From the NCBI GenBank assembly GCA_947503885.1, contig CANNFD010000006.1:1-64000 (forward strand): 64,000 nucleotides of DNA. Direction: 5' to 3'. Position numbers and translations under genes: made by a program. Origin of the DNA: an uncultured Olleya sp. (GTDB taxonomy: Bacteria; Bacteroidota; Bacteroidia; Flavobacteriales; Flavobacteriaceae). Below the pieces are notes generated by a model that saw only the letters and a list, made by a program, of their open reading frames with translations, had not been told where the DNA came from and searched no databases. Positions 56,716 through 64,000 of the stretch are shown here, piece after piece; position 1 is the first letter of the stretch, and every line of letters begins with the position of its first letter.

Positions 56716-57342
56716 ATGCCTGTTTTTCCTGCAAAAACACCTAGTTTTATACAACGCCTTTTTCCAAAATACATTTGGAAAAAGGCGTCTTTGTCTAAAA
56801 CAATTTATTTAACTTTTGATGATGGACCAACGCCAGAAATCACACAATGGACCTTGGACACATTAAAACAATATAACGCTAAAGCCACATTTTTTTGCAT
56901 TGGAGACAACATAAAAAAATATCCTGATATTTTTAAATCTACCATTAATGATGGACATACCATAGGCAATCACACCTTTAACCATCTTAAAGGTTGGAGT
57001 ACAAATACACAGCAATATGTTGCAAATACTATAAAAGCCCAGCAATTAATTAACCCTGAAAGCAACCATTTATTCCGACCTCCATTTGGAAAGATCAAAC
57101 GCAGTCAAGCTAAACAATTAATAAATAAAGGTTATAAAATTATAATGTGGAGTGTCTTGTCCTATGACTGGGAAGCAAGCATAACTAAAGAACAGTGCTT
57201 CAAAAACGTTATTAAAAACACCGTTTCTGGAAGCATAGTTGTGTTTCACGACAGTATAAAAGCTTCAAAAAACATGCAATATACTTTACCTAAAGTATTA
57301 GAGTATTACAGTAAAAAAGGGTACCAATTTAAATCGCTTTAA
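56716..57342 (+). CDS. Polysaccharide deacetylase (NodB homology domain)
   Basis: The 208-residue protein is a carbohydrate esterase 4-type deacetylase acting on N-acetylated glycans. Motif 1 is TFDDGP (33-38) with the catalytic Asp pair; motif 2 is HTFNH (86-90), giving the metal-binding histidines; motif 3 is RPPFGK; the C-terminal motif is VVFHDS. There is no signal peptide, so it may act in the cytoplasm or be membrane-associated through its basic N-terminus. It follows the DUF2723 gene with no gap. Its stop codon overlaps the convergent thioredoxin-like gene's stop by 4 bases. Confidence 0.93.
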   Translation: MPVFPAKTPSFIQRLFPKYIWKKASLSKTIYLTFDDGPTPEITQWTLDTLKQYNAKATFFCIGDNIKKYPDIFKSTINDGHTIGNHTFNHLKGWSTNTQQYVANTIKAQQLINPESNHLFRPPFGKIKRSQAKQLINKGYKIIMWSVLSYDWEASITKEQCFKNVIKNTVSGSIVVFHDSIKASKNMQYTLPKVLEYYSKKGYQFKSL

Positions 57343-57635
57343 ACAAATTGCTGCACGATGCTTATTAGCGTGTTAGCATCTTGCTCTCCACTCTGACGCC
57401 ATTTCATTTCGCCATTTTTGTAGATAATTAAGGTAGGCAAACCTTTGACGCGTAATGCTTCAGATAGCTCCTGATTTTTCTCGACGTCTATCTTGATAAC
57501 TTTAGCTTTATCACCAAGTGCAGCTGCAACATCACGCAGTACTGCATGCATTGCTTTTGACGGTTCATTCCACTCTGTAAAAAAGTCTAACAGCACAGGA
57601 ATTTCGACATCTATTAATTCTCCAAATTTTGACAT
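57339..57635 (-). CDS. Thioredoxin-fold protein without catalytic cysteines
   Basis: This 98-residue single-domain thioredoxin has LLDFFTEWNEPSKAMHAVL at the active-site position. Where thioredoxin has WCGPC this protein has WNEPS (22-26), so both redox cysteines are replaced, by Asn and Ser. No cysteine occurs anywhere. The rest of the fold is normal: VIKIDVEKNQELSEALRVKGLPTLIIYKNGE with the cis-Pro before Thr. It cannot act as a disulfide reductase; a binding or chaperone role is possible. It ends tail to tail with the deacetylase gene. Confidence 0.88.
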   Translation of the reverse strand: MSKFGELIDVEIPVLLDFFTEWNEPSKAMHAVLRDVAAALGDKAKVIKIDVEKNQELSEALRVKGLPTLIIYKNGEMKWRQSGEQDANTLISIVQQFV

Positions 57636-57687
57636 TTGATTATAGTTTAGTTAAAACTCTTCACTAAAATATGACATTTAGTTCAAA

Positions 57688-58917
57688 TTAAGCAATTTGA
57701 GACCCTTTTTTAAGTTCTATTACAGTTATTTCCGGCCAAATTCCTACACGTCCTGGATATGCTAAATACCCAAAACCTCTATTAACATTAATATATTGCC
57801 CCTTTTCTTTATAGATACCTGCCCAATGCTTGTAACGCCATTTTACTGGACTCCATTTAATCCAACCCGGAATCTCTATTCCAAACTGCATACCATGAGT
57901 ATGACCACTTAATGTCAAATGGTAATGGTCTTTATGTGCTATTACTTTTTCTTCCCAATGAGAAGGATCGTGTGATAGCAATATTTTAAAGTCTTTAGAA
58001 GTAATGTTGGTAGAGGCTTTGTCTAAATCTCCTGCTTTTTTAAAACCACCTTTACCCCAGTTTTCTACACCTACTAAAGCTAGACGTTCTCCATTTTTTT
58101 CAATAAAACGACTTTCATTTAATAGTAAATCAAAACCCATTTCTTTTTGAATAGCTATTAATTCCTCTAAATTATCTTTTTTATCTTTTTCAGATTTCCA
58201 ATCTACATAATCTCCATAATCATGGTTTCCTAAAACAGAGAACACACCATCTTTAGCGGATAGTTTTGAAAATGTATCTTTCCAGTTATACATTTCAGAA
58301 GCTTTGTTATTTACTAAATCACCTGTAAAAACAATAGCATCTCCTTTTTGTTGATTAACTAAATCTACTGCATAATTAATCTTTTCTTTATTATCAAAAC
58401 TCCCAGAATGAATATCGCTAATATGTGTTACTCTATAACCATCAAAAGCTTCAGGTAAATCGTCAAAATGAAGTGTATATTTTAAAACCTTATAATTATA
58501 GCGTCCTTTATACATTCCGTAAAGTAAAGATGAAAAAGGGATAGCAGCCAGGCCTAAAGCTACTTGACTAATAAACTTACGTCTAGACGGTAAATAAAGA
58601 GAATCCTTTGTTATAAAGTATTTATCGTATAGCCCAATAAATGACCTTATAATATCTTCTCCGATTAAAATAGGAGTAATTACTAAGTTAAAAGACATAT
58701 AGGCTAATAAAAAACCTATTGCATAACCACGCCCTCCAGAAATCACTTTACCCTCAGAAGGTGCAGAAAATTGATAAGCTAAGTTAACCGCTACAAGAAT
58801 AGCTATTGCAATAAATAAATATTGTACCCAAACGGATCTAAATACCGTTTTAATAGCTTGAAAACCATAAGCGGTAAGCACTATATATATAATTGAAAGA
58901 AAAACTAGTCGCGTCAT
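57688..58917 (-). CDS. Membrane-anchored metallophosphoesterase
   Basis: The 409-residue protein has four or five N-terminal helices (to about residue 135) and a C-terminal calcineurin-like phosphoesterase domain. The metal-ligand motifs are all there: THISDIHSGSF, VFTGDLVNN, SVLGNHDYGDY, LLSHDPSHW, and TLSGHTHGMQFG. This architecture is found in YkuE-like enzymes, some of which cleave lipid-linked phosphates such as UDP-diacylglucosamine. The true substrate is not shown. A candidate -7 box TAATTTTG lies at 58941-58934 on the minus strand. Confidence 0.92.
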   Translation of the reverse strand: MTRLVFLSIIYIVLTAYGFQAIKTVFRSVWVQYLFIAIAILVAVNLAYQFSAPSEGKVISGGRGYAIGFLLAYMSFNLVITPILIGEDIIRSFIGLYDKYFITKDSLYLPSRRKFISQVALGLAAIPFSSLLYGMYKGRYNYKVLKYTLHFDDLPEAFDGYRVTHISDIHSGSFDNKEKINYAVDLVNQQKGDAIVFTGDLVNNKASEMYNWKDTFSKLSAKDGVFSVLGNHDYGDYVDWKSEKDKKDNLEELIAIQKEMGFDLLLNESRFIEKNGERLALVGVENWGKGGFKKAGDLDKASTNITSKDFKILLSHDPSHWEEKVIAHKDHYHLTLSGHTHGMQFGIEIPGWIKWSPVKWRYKHWAGIYKEKGQYINVNRGFGYLAYPGRVGIWPEITVIELKKGSQIA

Positions 58918-58980
58918 AATAAAATTTAGTACACAAAATTAACCATTCTAAAAGTTAATTATCTTATTATATTGTTAAAC

Positions 58981-59008
58981 GTTAATACTGTAAGTCTACA
59001 GTTTTAAC
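58981..59008. promoter_or_regulatory. Long imperfect palindrome upstream of the GH92 gene
   Basis: GTTAATACTGTA and TACAGTTTTAAC are 12-base inverted arms with one mismatch around an AGTC spacer; the inner 6 bases of each arm pair perfectly. It ends 40 bases before the start codon, a position that suits an operator controlling the glycan locus. Confidence 0.5.
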
Positions 59009-59048
59009 TTCCTTTTTACTAAATTGTGAAACAAATTTAAAATCACTT

Positions 59049-61985
59049 ATGAGGTTTAAACTAGTACTATTAATTGTTTCAATTTATTTTATTTATGGTT
59101 GTAAAAAACAAACTGATGTAGCACCAATTCAAAAAAACAGTTCCTTACTATCTTATGTTAATCCTTTTATAGGCACCGGTGGTCATGGACACACTTACCC
59201 AGGTGCAAGCTTACCTTTTGGCATGATGCAACTAAGCCCTGACACACGTCTAGATGGTTGGGATGGCTGTTCAGGATATCATTATTCTGACAACTACATC
59301 TATGGGTTTTCACATACGCATTTAAGCGGAACAGGAGTTTCTGATTATGGTGACATTTTAATGATGCCAACCAACAAAATAGAATTTAATAATGGTGCAG
59401 ATGGTAATAAAGGCTATCGTGCTTATTTTTCTCATGATAATGAGATTGCTCAACCTGGTTATTACAAAGTCCATTTAGACAGTACAAATATTGATGTAGA
59501 GTTAACTGTTTCTAAACGAAGTGGGATCCACAAATACACATTTCCTTCTGCCAAAAATCAATTTACAATTGTAGATTTATTACATCGTGATAAAGTCCTT
59601 GATGCTAATATTGAAAAAATTAATGATACAGAAATTGTTGGCTACCGTTTTTCTGAAGCTTGGGCAAAAGACCAACGCCTTTATTTTGTAATTAAAACGT
59701 CTCATCCATTTAACGATATGCTACAATCGCCTCCAAAACAAAGGATGCCTGGCGCTCAAAAAATAGCTTTAAAATTTATTAACCCAAAAAATCAACCCGT
59801 TTATATTAAAATAGGGATTAGCGCTGTAGATATTGAAGGAGCTCGAAAAAATTTGGAAACAGAAATTGGAGACAAATCATTTGAAAGCATAAAAAAGGAA
59901 GCTCAAAACATTTGGGAACAACAATTAGAAAAAATAGTTATTGAAAGTGATAATATAGATTACAAAACCAACTTTTACACGTCAATGTACCACGTTGCAT
60001 TAGCACCAAACCTATATCAAGATGTCGATGGACGTTATCGTGGCATGGATCTAAACATCCATCAAACCAAAAATTTTGATTATTACACTGTATTCTCGTT
60101 ATGGGATACTTATCGGGCTGCACATCCATTATACACCATTATAGATCAAGACAAAACCAACGATTTTATTAATACATTTTTAGCAAAATACGACGAAGGT
60201 GGAATTATGCCAATCTGGGATTTAAGTGCAAACTACACAGGTTGCATGATTGGCTACCACGCTGTTCCAGTAATTGCTGATGCCTATTTAAAAGGAATAA
60301 AAAATTATGATGTAGAAAAAGCGTTTAAAGCGATAAAACATAGTGCTACAAGAAACAAATTAGGGTTAAAATCCTATAAAGCATACGGTTTTATTCCAGT
60401 TGAAGAAGAAAGCGAGTCGGTTTCTAAAACATTAGAATATGCATATGACGATTGGACTATTGCGCAAATGGCAATAAGCTTAAATAAAACGGAAGATTAT
60501 AAACTATTTACTAAAAGAGCACAGTACTACAAAAACAGTTTTGACCCCGAAACACAGTTTATGAGAGGGCGATTTAGAAATACTTGGTTTGCACCATTTG
60601 ACCCGTATGAAGTCAATTTTAACTACACTGAAGCTAATGCTTGGCAATACAGTTTTTACGTACCACAAGACGTCTCAGGTTTTATTAATTTATTAGGCAG
60701 TAAAGAAAAGTTAGAAGCTAATTTAGACCAATTATTTATCGCTAAAGCGGAAACCTCCGGACGTCATCAAGTAGATATTACAGGTTTAATTGGACAATAC
60801 GCGCATGGTAACGAGCCTAGTCACCACATGGCTTACCTCTATAATTTTGTAAACAAACCACATAAAACACAAGAAAAAGTTCATCAAATTTTAACCGAGT
60901 TGTACAAAAACACGCCTGACGGAATCTCGGGTAACGAGGATTGTGGTCAAATGAGTGCTTGGTACATTTTTAGCAGTCTTGGTTTTTATCCCGTCACTCC
61001 CGGAAGTAACGACTACATTATAGGGACACCGCTTTTTGAAAAAGCCACTATCAATCTAGAAAACGGTAAACAATTTACTATATCGGCAGATAATTTAAGT
61101 GCAGATAATATATATATCGCTTCCGCGGAATTAAATAGCGTACCATTAAACCAATCATTTATCTCACATTCAGATATTGTAAATGGAGGCTCGTTGCATT
61201 TTAAAATGACAGACACACCTTCCGATTGGGCAACAAAAGAAGGACAAGAACCAAAAACCGAAATCACAGAACACCTCATCACCCCTGCTCCATTTATCGC
61301 TAAAGGCGCTATTGCATTTAAGGGTAGTACAGAGGTTGTTTTAGATAATGTAGACAAAAAAGCAAGTATCTATTATAGCTTAGACACTAAAAATTTTAAG
61401 CCATATAACTCCCCTTTTATTATCTCTGAAGACACAGCATTAAAAATTTATGCAGAAAAAAACGGAATTAAAAGTGCTACAATTAGCACCCATTTTTATA
61501 AAATAGACCCAAACACATCAATTACATTAAAAACAGAATATGCTAATCAATATAATGGTGGTGGACAAAATGCACTTATAGATGGAGTTTACGGAACACA
61601 AGATTTTAGAACCGGAACTTGGCAAGGGTATTTTGATGAAGACTTAGAGGCTACTATAGATTTAGGAAGCTTAAAAACTGTAAAACAAGTTAGTCTTAAC
61701 TTTTTGCAAGACCAAAGAAGCTGGATTTTCTTACCGTCTCAAGTGGTCTGCTATACTTCTAAAGACGGAATTAATTTTGAACAATTTCATATTAAACAAA
61801 AATTAAATAATAGTACCCCTTCAGACAAAACGCTTATAAAACAAATCTCTTTTAAAGGTAAAAAGGGAGAGTATCGTTACATAAAAATCATAGCTAAAAA
61901 ACTAGGAAAACTCCCAGAATGGCACTTGGGTTATGAGCATGATGGTAGAAGTTGGCTTTTTCTTGACGAAATCACTATTAAATAA
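59049..61985 (+). CDS. GH92 alpha-mannosidase lipoprotein
   Basis: The 978-residue exo-alpha-mannosidase belongs to glycoside hydrolase family 92, which trims mannose from N-glycans in Bacteroidota with a calcium-dependent inverting mechanism. A lipoprotein signal ends at Cys18 (IYGC). Family signatures are YVNPFIGTGGHGHTYPGASL at the start of the N-domain, WDTYRAAHPLYTI, HGNEPSHHMAYLYNF (the GNEPSH catalytic region) and GNEDCGQMSAWYIFSSLGFY. After ~745 it carries a chitobiase C-terminal-like segment (STEVVLDNVDKKASIYYSLD) and a discoidin-like C-domain (about 830-978). It is the first gene of the glycan locus. Confidence 0.95.
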   Translation: MRFKLVLLIVSIYFIYGCKKQTDVAPIQKNSSLLSYVNPFIGTGGHGHTYPGASLPFGMMQLSPDTRLDGWDGCSGYHYSDNYIYGFSHTHLSGTGVSDYGDILMMPTNKIEFNNGADGNKGYRAYFSHDNEIAQPGYYKVHLDSTNIDVELTVSKRSGIHKYTFPSAKNQFTIVDLLHRDKVLDANIEKINDTEIVGYRFSEAWAKDQRLYFVIKTSHPFNDMLQSPPKQRMPGAQKIALKFINPKNQPVYIKIGISAVDIEGARKNLETEIGDKSFESIKKEAQNIWEQQLEKIVIESDNIDYKTNFYTSMYHVALAPNLYQDVDGRYRGMDLNIHQTKNFDYYTVFSLWDTYRAAHPLYTIIDQDKTNDFINTFLAKYDEGGIMPIWDLSANYTGCMIGYHAVPVIADAYLKGIKNYDVEKAFKAIKHSATRNKLGLKSYKAYGFIPVEEESESVSKTLEYAYDDWTIAQMAISLNKTEDYKLFTKRAQYYKNSFDPETQFMRGRFRNTWFAPFDPYEVNFNYTEANAWQYSFYVPQDVSGFINLLGSKEKLEANLDQLFIAKAETSGRHQVDITGLIGQYAHGNEPSHHMAYLYNFVNKPHKTQEKVHQILTELYKNTPDGISGNEDCGQMSAWYIFSSLGFYPVTPGSNDYIIGTPLFEKATINLENGKQFTISADNLSADNIYIASAELNSVPLNQSFISHSDIVNGGSLHFKMTDTPSDWATKEGQEPKTEITEHLITPAPFIAKGAIAFKGSTEVVLDNVDKKASIYYSLDTKNFKPYNSPFIISEDTALKIYAEKNGIKSATISTHFYKIDPNTSITLKTEYANQYNGGGQNALIDGVYGTQDFRTGTWQGYFDEDLEATIDLGSLKTVKQVSLNFLQDQRSWIFLPSQVVCYTSKDGINFEQFHIKQKLNNSTPSDKTLIKQISFKGKKGEYRYIKIIAKKLGKLPEWHLGYEHDGRSWLFLDEITIK

Positions 61986-62055
61986 ATGACATAAATTAAA
62001 GAGACATTGTGCAATAATTATCTACCAACAACTATTAAAAAATCATCTGATAACA

Positions 62056-62091
62056 ATTGATACAAAAATCAAAATCACAAGATGTATCAAT
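62056..62091. promoter_or_regulatory. Inverted repeat upstream of the sugar transporter gene
   Basis: ATTGATACA and TGTATCAAT are exact 9-base inverted arms around an 18-base spacer, 45 bases before the transporter start codon. It may be a regulatory site with two half-sites; it could also act as an RNA hairpin if co-transcribed with the GH92 gene. Confidence 0.4.
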
Positions 62092-62136
62092 AAAATAATT
62101 ATTCTTACTACTTTAGACAAACTAAAAATTAACTAA

Positions 62137-63801
62137 ATGAACAACCAAAATAACAAATCTGCATTAACAACCTTAGTCACCGTTTTCTTTTTCTGGGGAT
62201 TTATAGCTGCTTCAAACGGAGTTTTTATTCCGTTTTGTAAAACCTATTTTAATATTGATCAATTCCAATCACAATTAGTAGATTTTGCTTTTTATGGTGC
62301 GTATTATGTTGGTGCTTTATTACTTTTTATAATATCAAGCACACTTAAAAAAGACATTTTAAATGCTTGGGGCTATAAAAACGGAATCATTTACGGATTA
62401 CTATTATCAGCAGTCGGTGCTTTTGTAATGTATCCTGCAACTGCTGGTGCAGAACAAGGACAAACCAGCGTATTTTACTTAGTACTAATTGCGTTGTTTA
62501 TTGTTGGTTTAGGGTTTTCTTTACAACAAACTACAGCAAACCCGTTTGCAATTGCTTTAGGAGATCCAAAAACAGGTTCTCATCGCCTTAACTTAGCAGG
62601 AGGTATCAACTCCTTCGGAACAACCATTGGACCAATAGTTGTCGCTTTTATCATCTTTGGCTCGGCACCTTTATCTAGTGAAGAATTAGCATTAATGATA
62701 AAAAACAATGACATAAAATTAACCACAGTACAGTCACTATATCTTGGAGTCGGAGTCTTATTTTTATTAGCTGCAGCTTTATTTCATTTTTCAAAAAAAC
62801 TGCCTGCTTTAAAATCAGAAACAGCTTTTGAACCTGCTAATAAAGCTAAAAACATATTAATCTTGTTAACTGTTATAATTGTTGGTTGCTTTGGATATAT
62901 TTTCAGTACTTATACAGGGTCAGAAACTGCTACAGAAGCCCTAGAAAATAAAAGGTTAGTCTTTTTAATTATAGCGTTAGCTGCAGTAGTAGGGTGCTTA
63001 TTATTTGCGTATTCAAGTTCTTCAAAAAAACCAGAAGGATGGGGTGCTATGAAGTATCCACAACTTGTTTTAGGGATGTTAGCTATTTTTACATACGTTG
63101 GTGTAGAGGTAACTGTTGGTAGTAATTTAGGCGAATTATTAAAGCAAAATGTAGAAGGCACTAATTTTAACGCTCTTGGATTACCAACACTTAACGATGC
63201 ACAAATCGCACCATTTATTTCTTTATATTGGGGAGGTCTAATGATTGGACGTTGGGTTGGTGCTATTACTGTTTTTAACCCAAGTAAAGGCTTAAAAAAA
63301 TGGTTACTTATAATTGTACCCTATATCGCTTTTGGCGTAATTCTTTTAGTCAACTTTGGTAAATACTCTACTAATCAAATCTTATTTTTTGCAATCTGTG
63401 TCGCAGTTCAAATTGGAGGGTTCTTTTTAGCAAAAGATAACCCTGTTAAAACACTTAAAATATTTAGTCTTTTAGGAGTATTAGCAATGGTAATTGGATT
63501 GGTATCCACAGGTAACGTTGCATTATTTGCTTTTTTATCTGGAGGTTTATTCTGCTCAATCATGTGGCCATGTATATTTACATTAAGTATTGCAGGTTTA
63601 GGCAAATACACGTCTCAAGGTTCTGCTTTTTTAATTATGATGATTCTTGGTGGTGCAATCATACCGCCATTACAAGGTAAATTAGCAGATGTTTTTGGTA
63701 TTCAACCTTCCTATATTATTGCAGTATTATGCTTTGGATATTTATTATTTTATGCATTCAGAACCAAAACAATACTTGACAAACAAGGCGTTACTTACTA
63801 A
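62137..63801 (+). CDS. FucP-like MFS sugar transporter
   Basis: This 554-residue inner-membrane symporter of the fucose/hexose group has about twelve to fourteen helices. It opens [20 protein letters not shown] and has [11 protein letters not shown], then the family stretch [20 protein letters not shown] and [21 protein letters not shown] middle insertion (about 230-300) adds two helices compared with E. coli FucP. Next to a mannosidase, mannose or a mannose-containing sugar is the likeliest cargo. It lies 151 bp after the GH92 gene. Confidence 0.9.
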   Translation: MNNQNNKSALTTLVTVFFFWGFIAASNGVFIPFCKTYFNIDQFQSQLVDFAFYGAYYVGALLLFIISSTLKKDILNAWGYKNGIIYGLLLSAVGAFVMYPATAGAEQGQTSVFYLVLIALFIVGLGFSLQQTTANPFAIALGDPKTGSHRLNLAGGINSFGTTIGPIVVAFIIFGSAPLSSEELALMIKNNDIKLTTVQSLYLGVGVLFLLAAALFHFSKKLPALKSETAFEPANKAKNILILLTVIIVGCFGYIFSTYTGSETATEALENKRLVFLIIALAAVVGCLLFAYSSSSKKPEGWGAMKYPQLVLGMLAIFTYVGVEVTVGSNLGELLKQNVEGTNFNALGLPTLNDAQIAPFISLYWGGLMIGRWVGAITVFNPSKGLKKWLLIIVPYIAFGVILLVNFGKYSTNQILFFAICVAVQIGGFFLAKDNPVKTLKIFSLLGVLAMVIGLVSTGNVALFAFLSGGLFCSIMWPCIFTLSIAGLGKYTSQGSAFLIMMILGGAIIPPLQGKLADVFGIQPSYIIAVLCFGYLLFYAFRTKTILDKQGVTY

Positions 63802-63810
63802 TACATATTA

Positions 63811-64000
63811 ATGGATAGAAGAAAATTTATAAAAAACGCTTCTTTAACAGGAATTGGCATTGCAGCAGGAAGCACTATATTAAGTTGTGCTAAAACCGAA
63901 AAAAACAAAGCATCTAAAGCAGTAGTAAACAACAACAACTTCCCTATTGCTATTTGCACTTGGGGGTTTGTTAATGCAAATGCTAAAGCAGGTCAAGATT
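63811..64000 (+). CDS. Glycosylasparaginase-like protein (5' part only)
   Basis: Only the first 63 codons are visible. The N-terminus has a Tat-type signal with twin arginine (MDRRKFIKNAS) and a lipobox ending at Cys26 (STILSC). The mature part starts NFPIAICTWGFVNANAKAG, typical of N4-(beta-N-acetylglucosaminyl)-L-asparaginase, which cleaves the GlcNAc-Asn link of glycoproteins. It starts 9 bp after the transporter and fits the N-glycan pathway. The catalytic Thr lies outside the window. Confidence 0.75.
   Translation, partial: MDRRKFIKNASLTGIGIAAGSTILSCAKTEKNKASKAVVNNNNFPIAICTWGFVNANAKAGQD

Overview
The window is AT-rich chromosomal DNA from a gliding, probably marine member of the Flavobacteriaceae (Bacteroidota). 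Supporting evidence: SprA (the type IX secretion translocon), a RemB-like protein, TonB proteins of the Bacteroidota type, an alternative complex III (act) cluster feeding a caa3-type oxidase, promoters of the TTTG-N18/19-TAnnTTTG type, and a GH92 mannosidase. Nearly all of it is conserved core genome. Genes on the minus strand dominate from 1 to 52.1 kb; most genes after 52.3 kb are on the plus strand.

Layout. 1-2687: 5' part of a large secreted repeat protein. 2.9-3.8 kb: MscS-type channel. 3.75-10.2 kb: a MacAB-TolC-like export operon (ATPase, two unlike permeases, adaptor, TolC) ending in tsaB. 10.3-15.7 kb: oxidase assembly genes and small subunits (a CxxC membrane protein, a DUF420 protein, Sco, a cysteine-less Sco-like protein, subunit IV, two subunit III proteins, heme O synthase). 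15.8-17.2 kb: a small inserted segment, the only clearly accessory DNA here. 17.1-29.6 kb: RemB-like protein, two TonB proteins, VanZ-like protein, GcvH, SprA, RuvA. 29.7-35.4 kb: malic enzyme, QueG, cytochrome P450, RuvB. 35.6-46.9 kb: actABCDEF followed by oxidase subunits II and I, one operon with a recognisable promoter and terminator. 47.2 kb: SPOR protein. 47.6-52.1 kb: rimP-nusA-infB. 52.3-58.9 kb: universal stress protein, tRNA-Gln, a DUF2723 membrane protein with a polysaccharide deacetylase, a thioredoxin-like protein without cysteines, and a metallophosphoesterase. 59.0-64.0 kb: a glycoprotein N-glycan utilisation locus (GH92, FucP-like transporter, start of a glycosylasparaginase).

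How the genes fit together. Quinol electrons pass through ActABCDEF to the CtaC/CtaD/CtaE oxidase. The assembly and heme O genes for this oxidase lie about 20 kb away. SprA, TonB and RemB form an outer-membrane block concerned with secretion and gliding, and the repeat protein at the left edge looks like a type IX secretion client. The 59-64 kb genes would release mannose from N-glycans, import sugar and cleave the GlcNAc-Asn stub.

Most notable observation. The last 134 bp of the remB-like gene occur twice, with 3 differences, at 15787-15920 and 17056-17189. Between the copies lies 1.1 kb of unrelated DNA carrying a lipoprotein gene and a tiny membrane-protein gene. The outer copy has gained an in-frame stop and sits next to what looks like the original remB terminator. 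This suggests that an incoming piece replaced the end of remB and displaced the old end. The lipoprotein gene has a frame break at an A8 run that removes a coherent C-terminal tail ending in a second cysteine. I saw no CRISPR array, transposase or phage genes, and no gene-free stretch longer than 300 bases.
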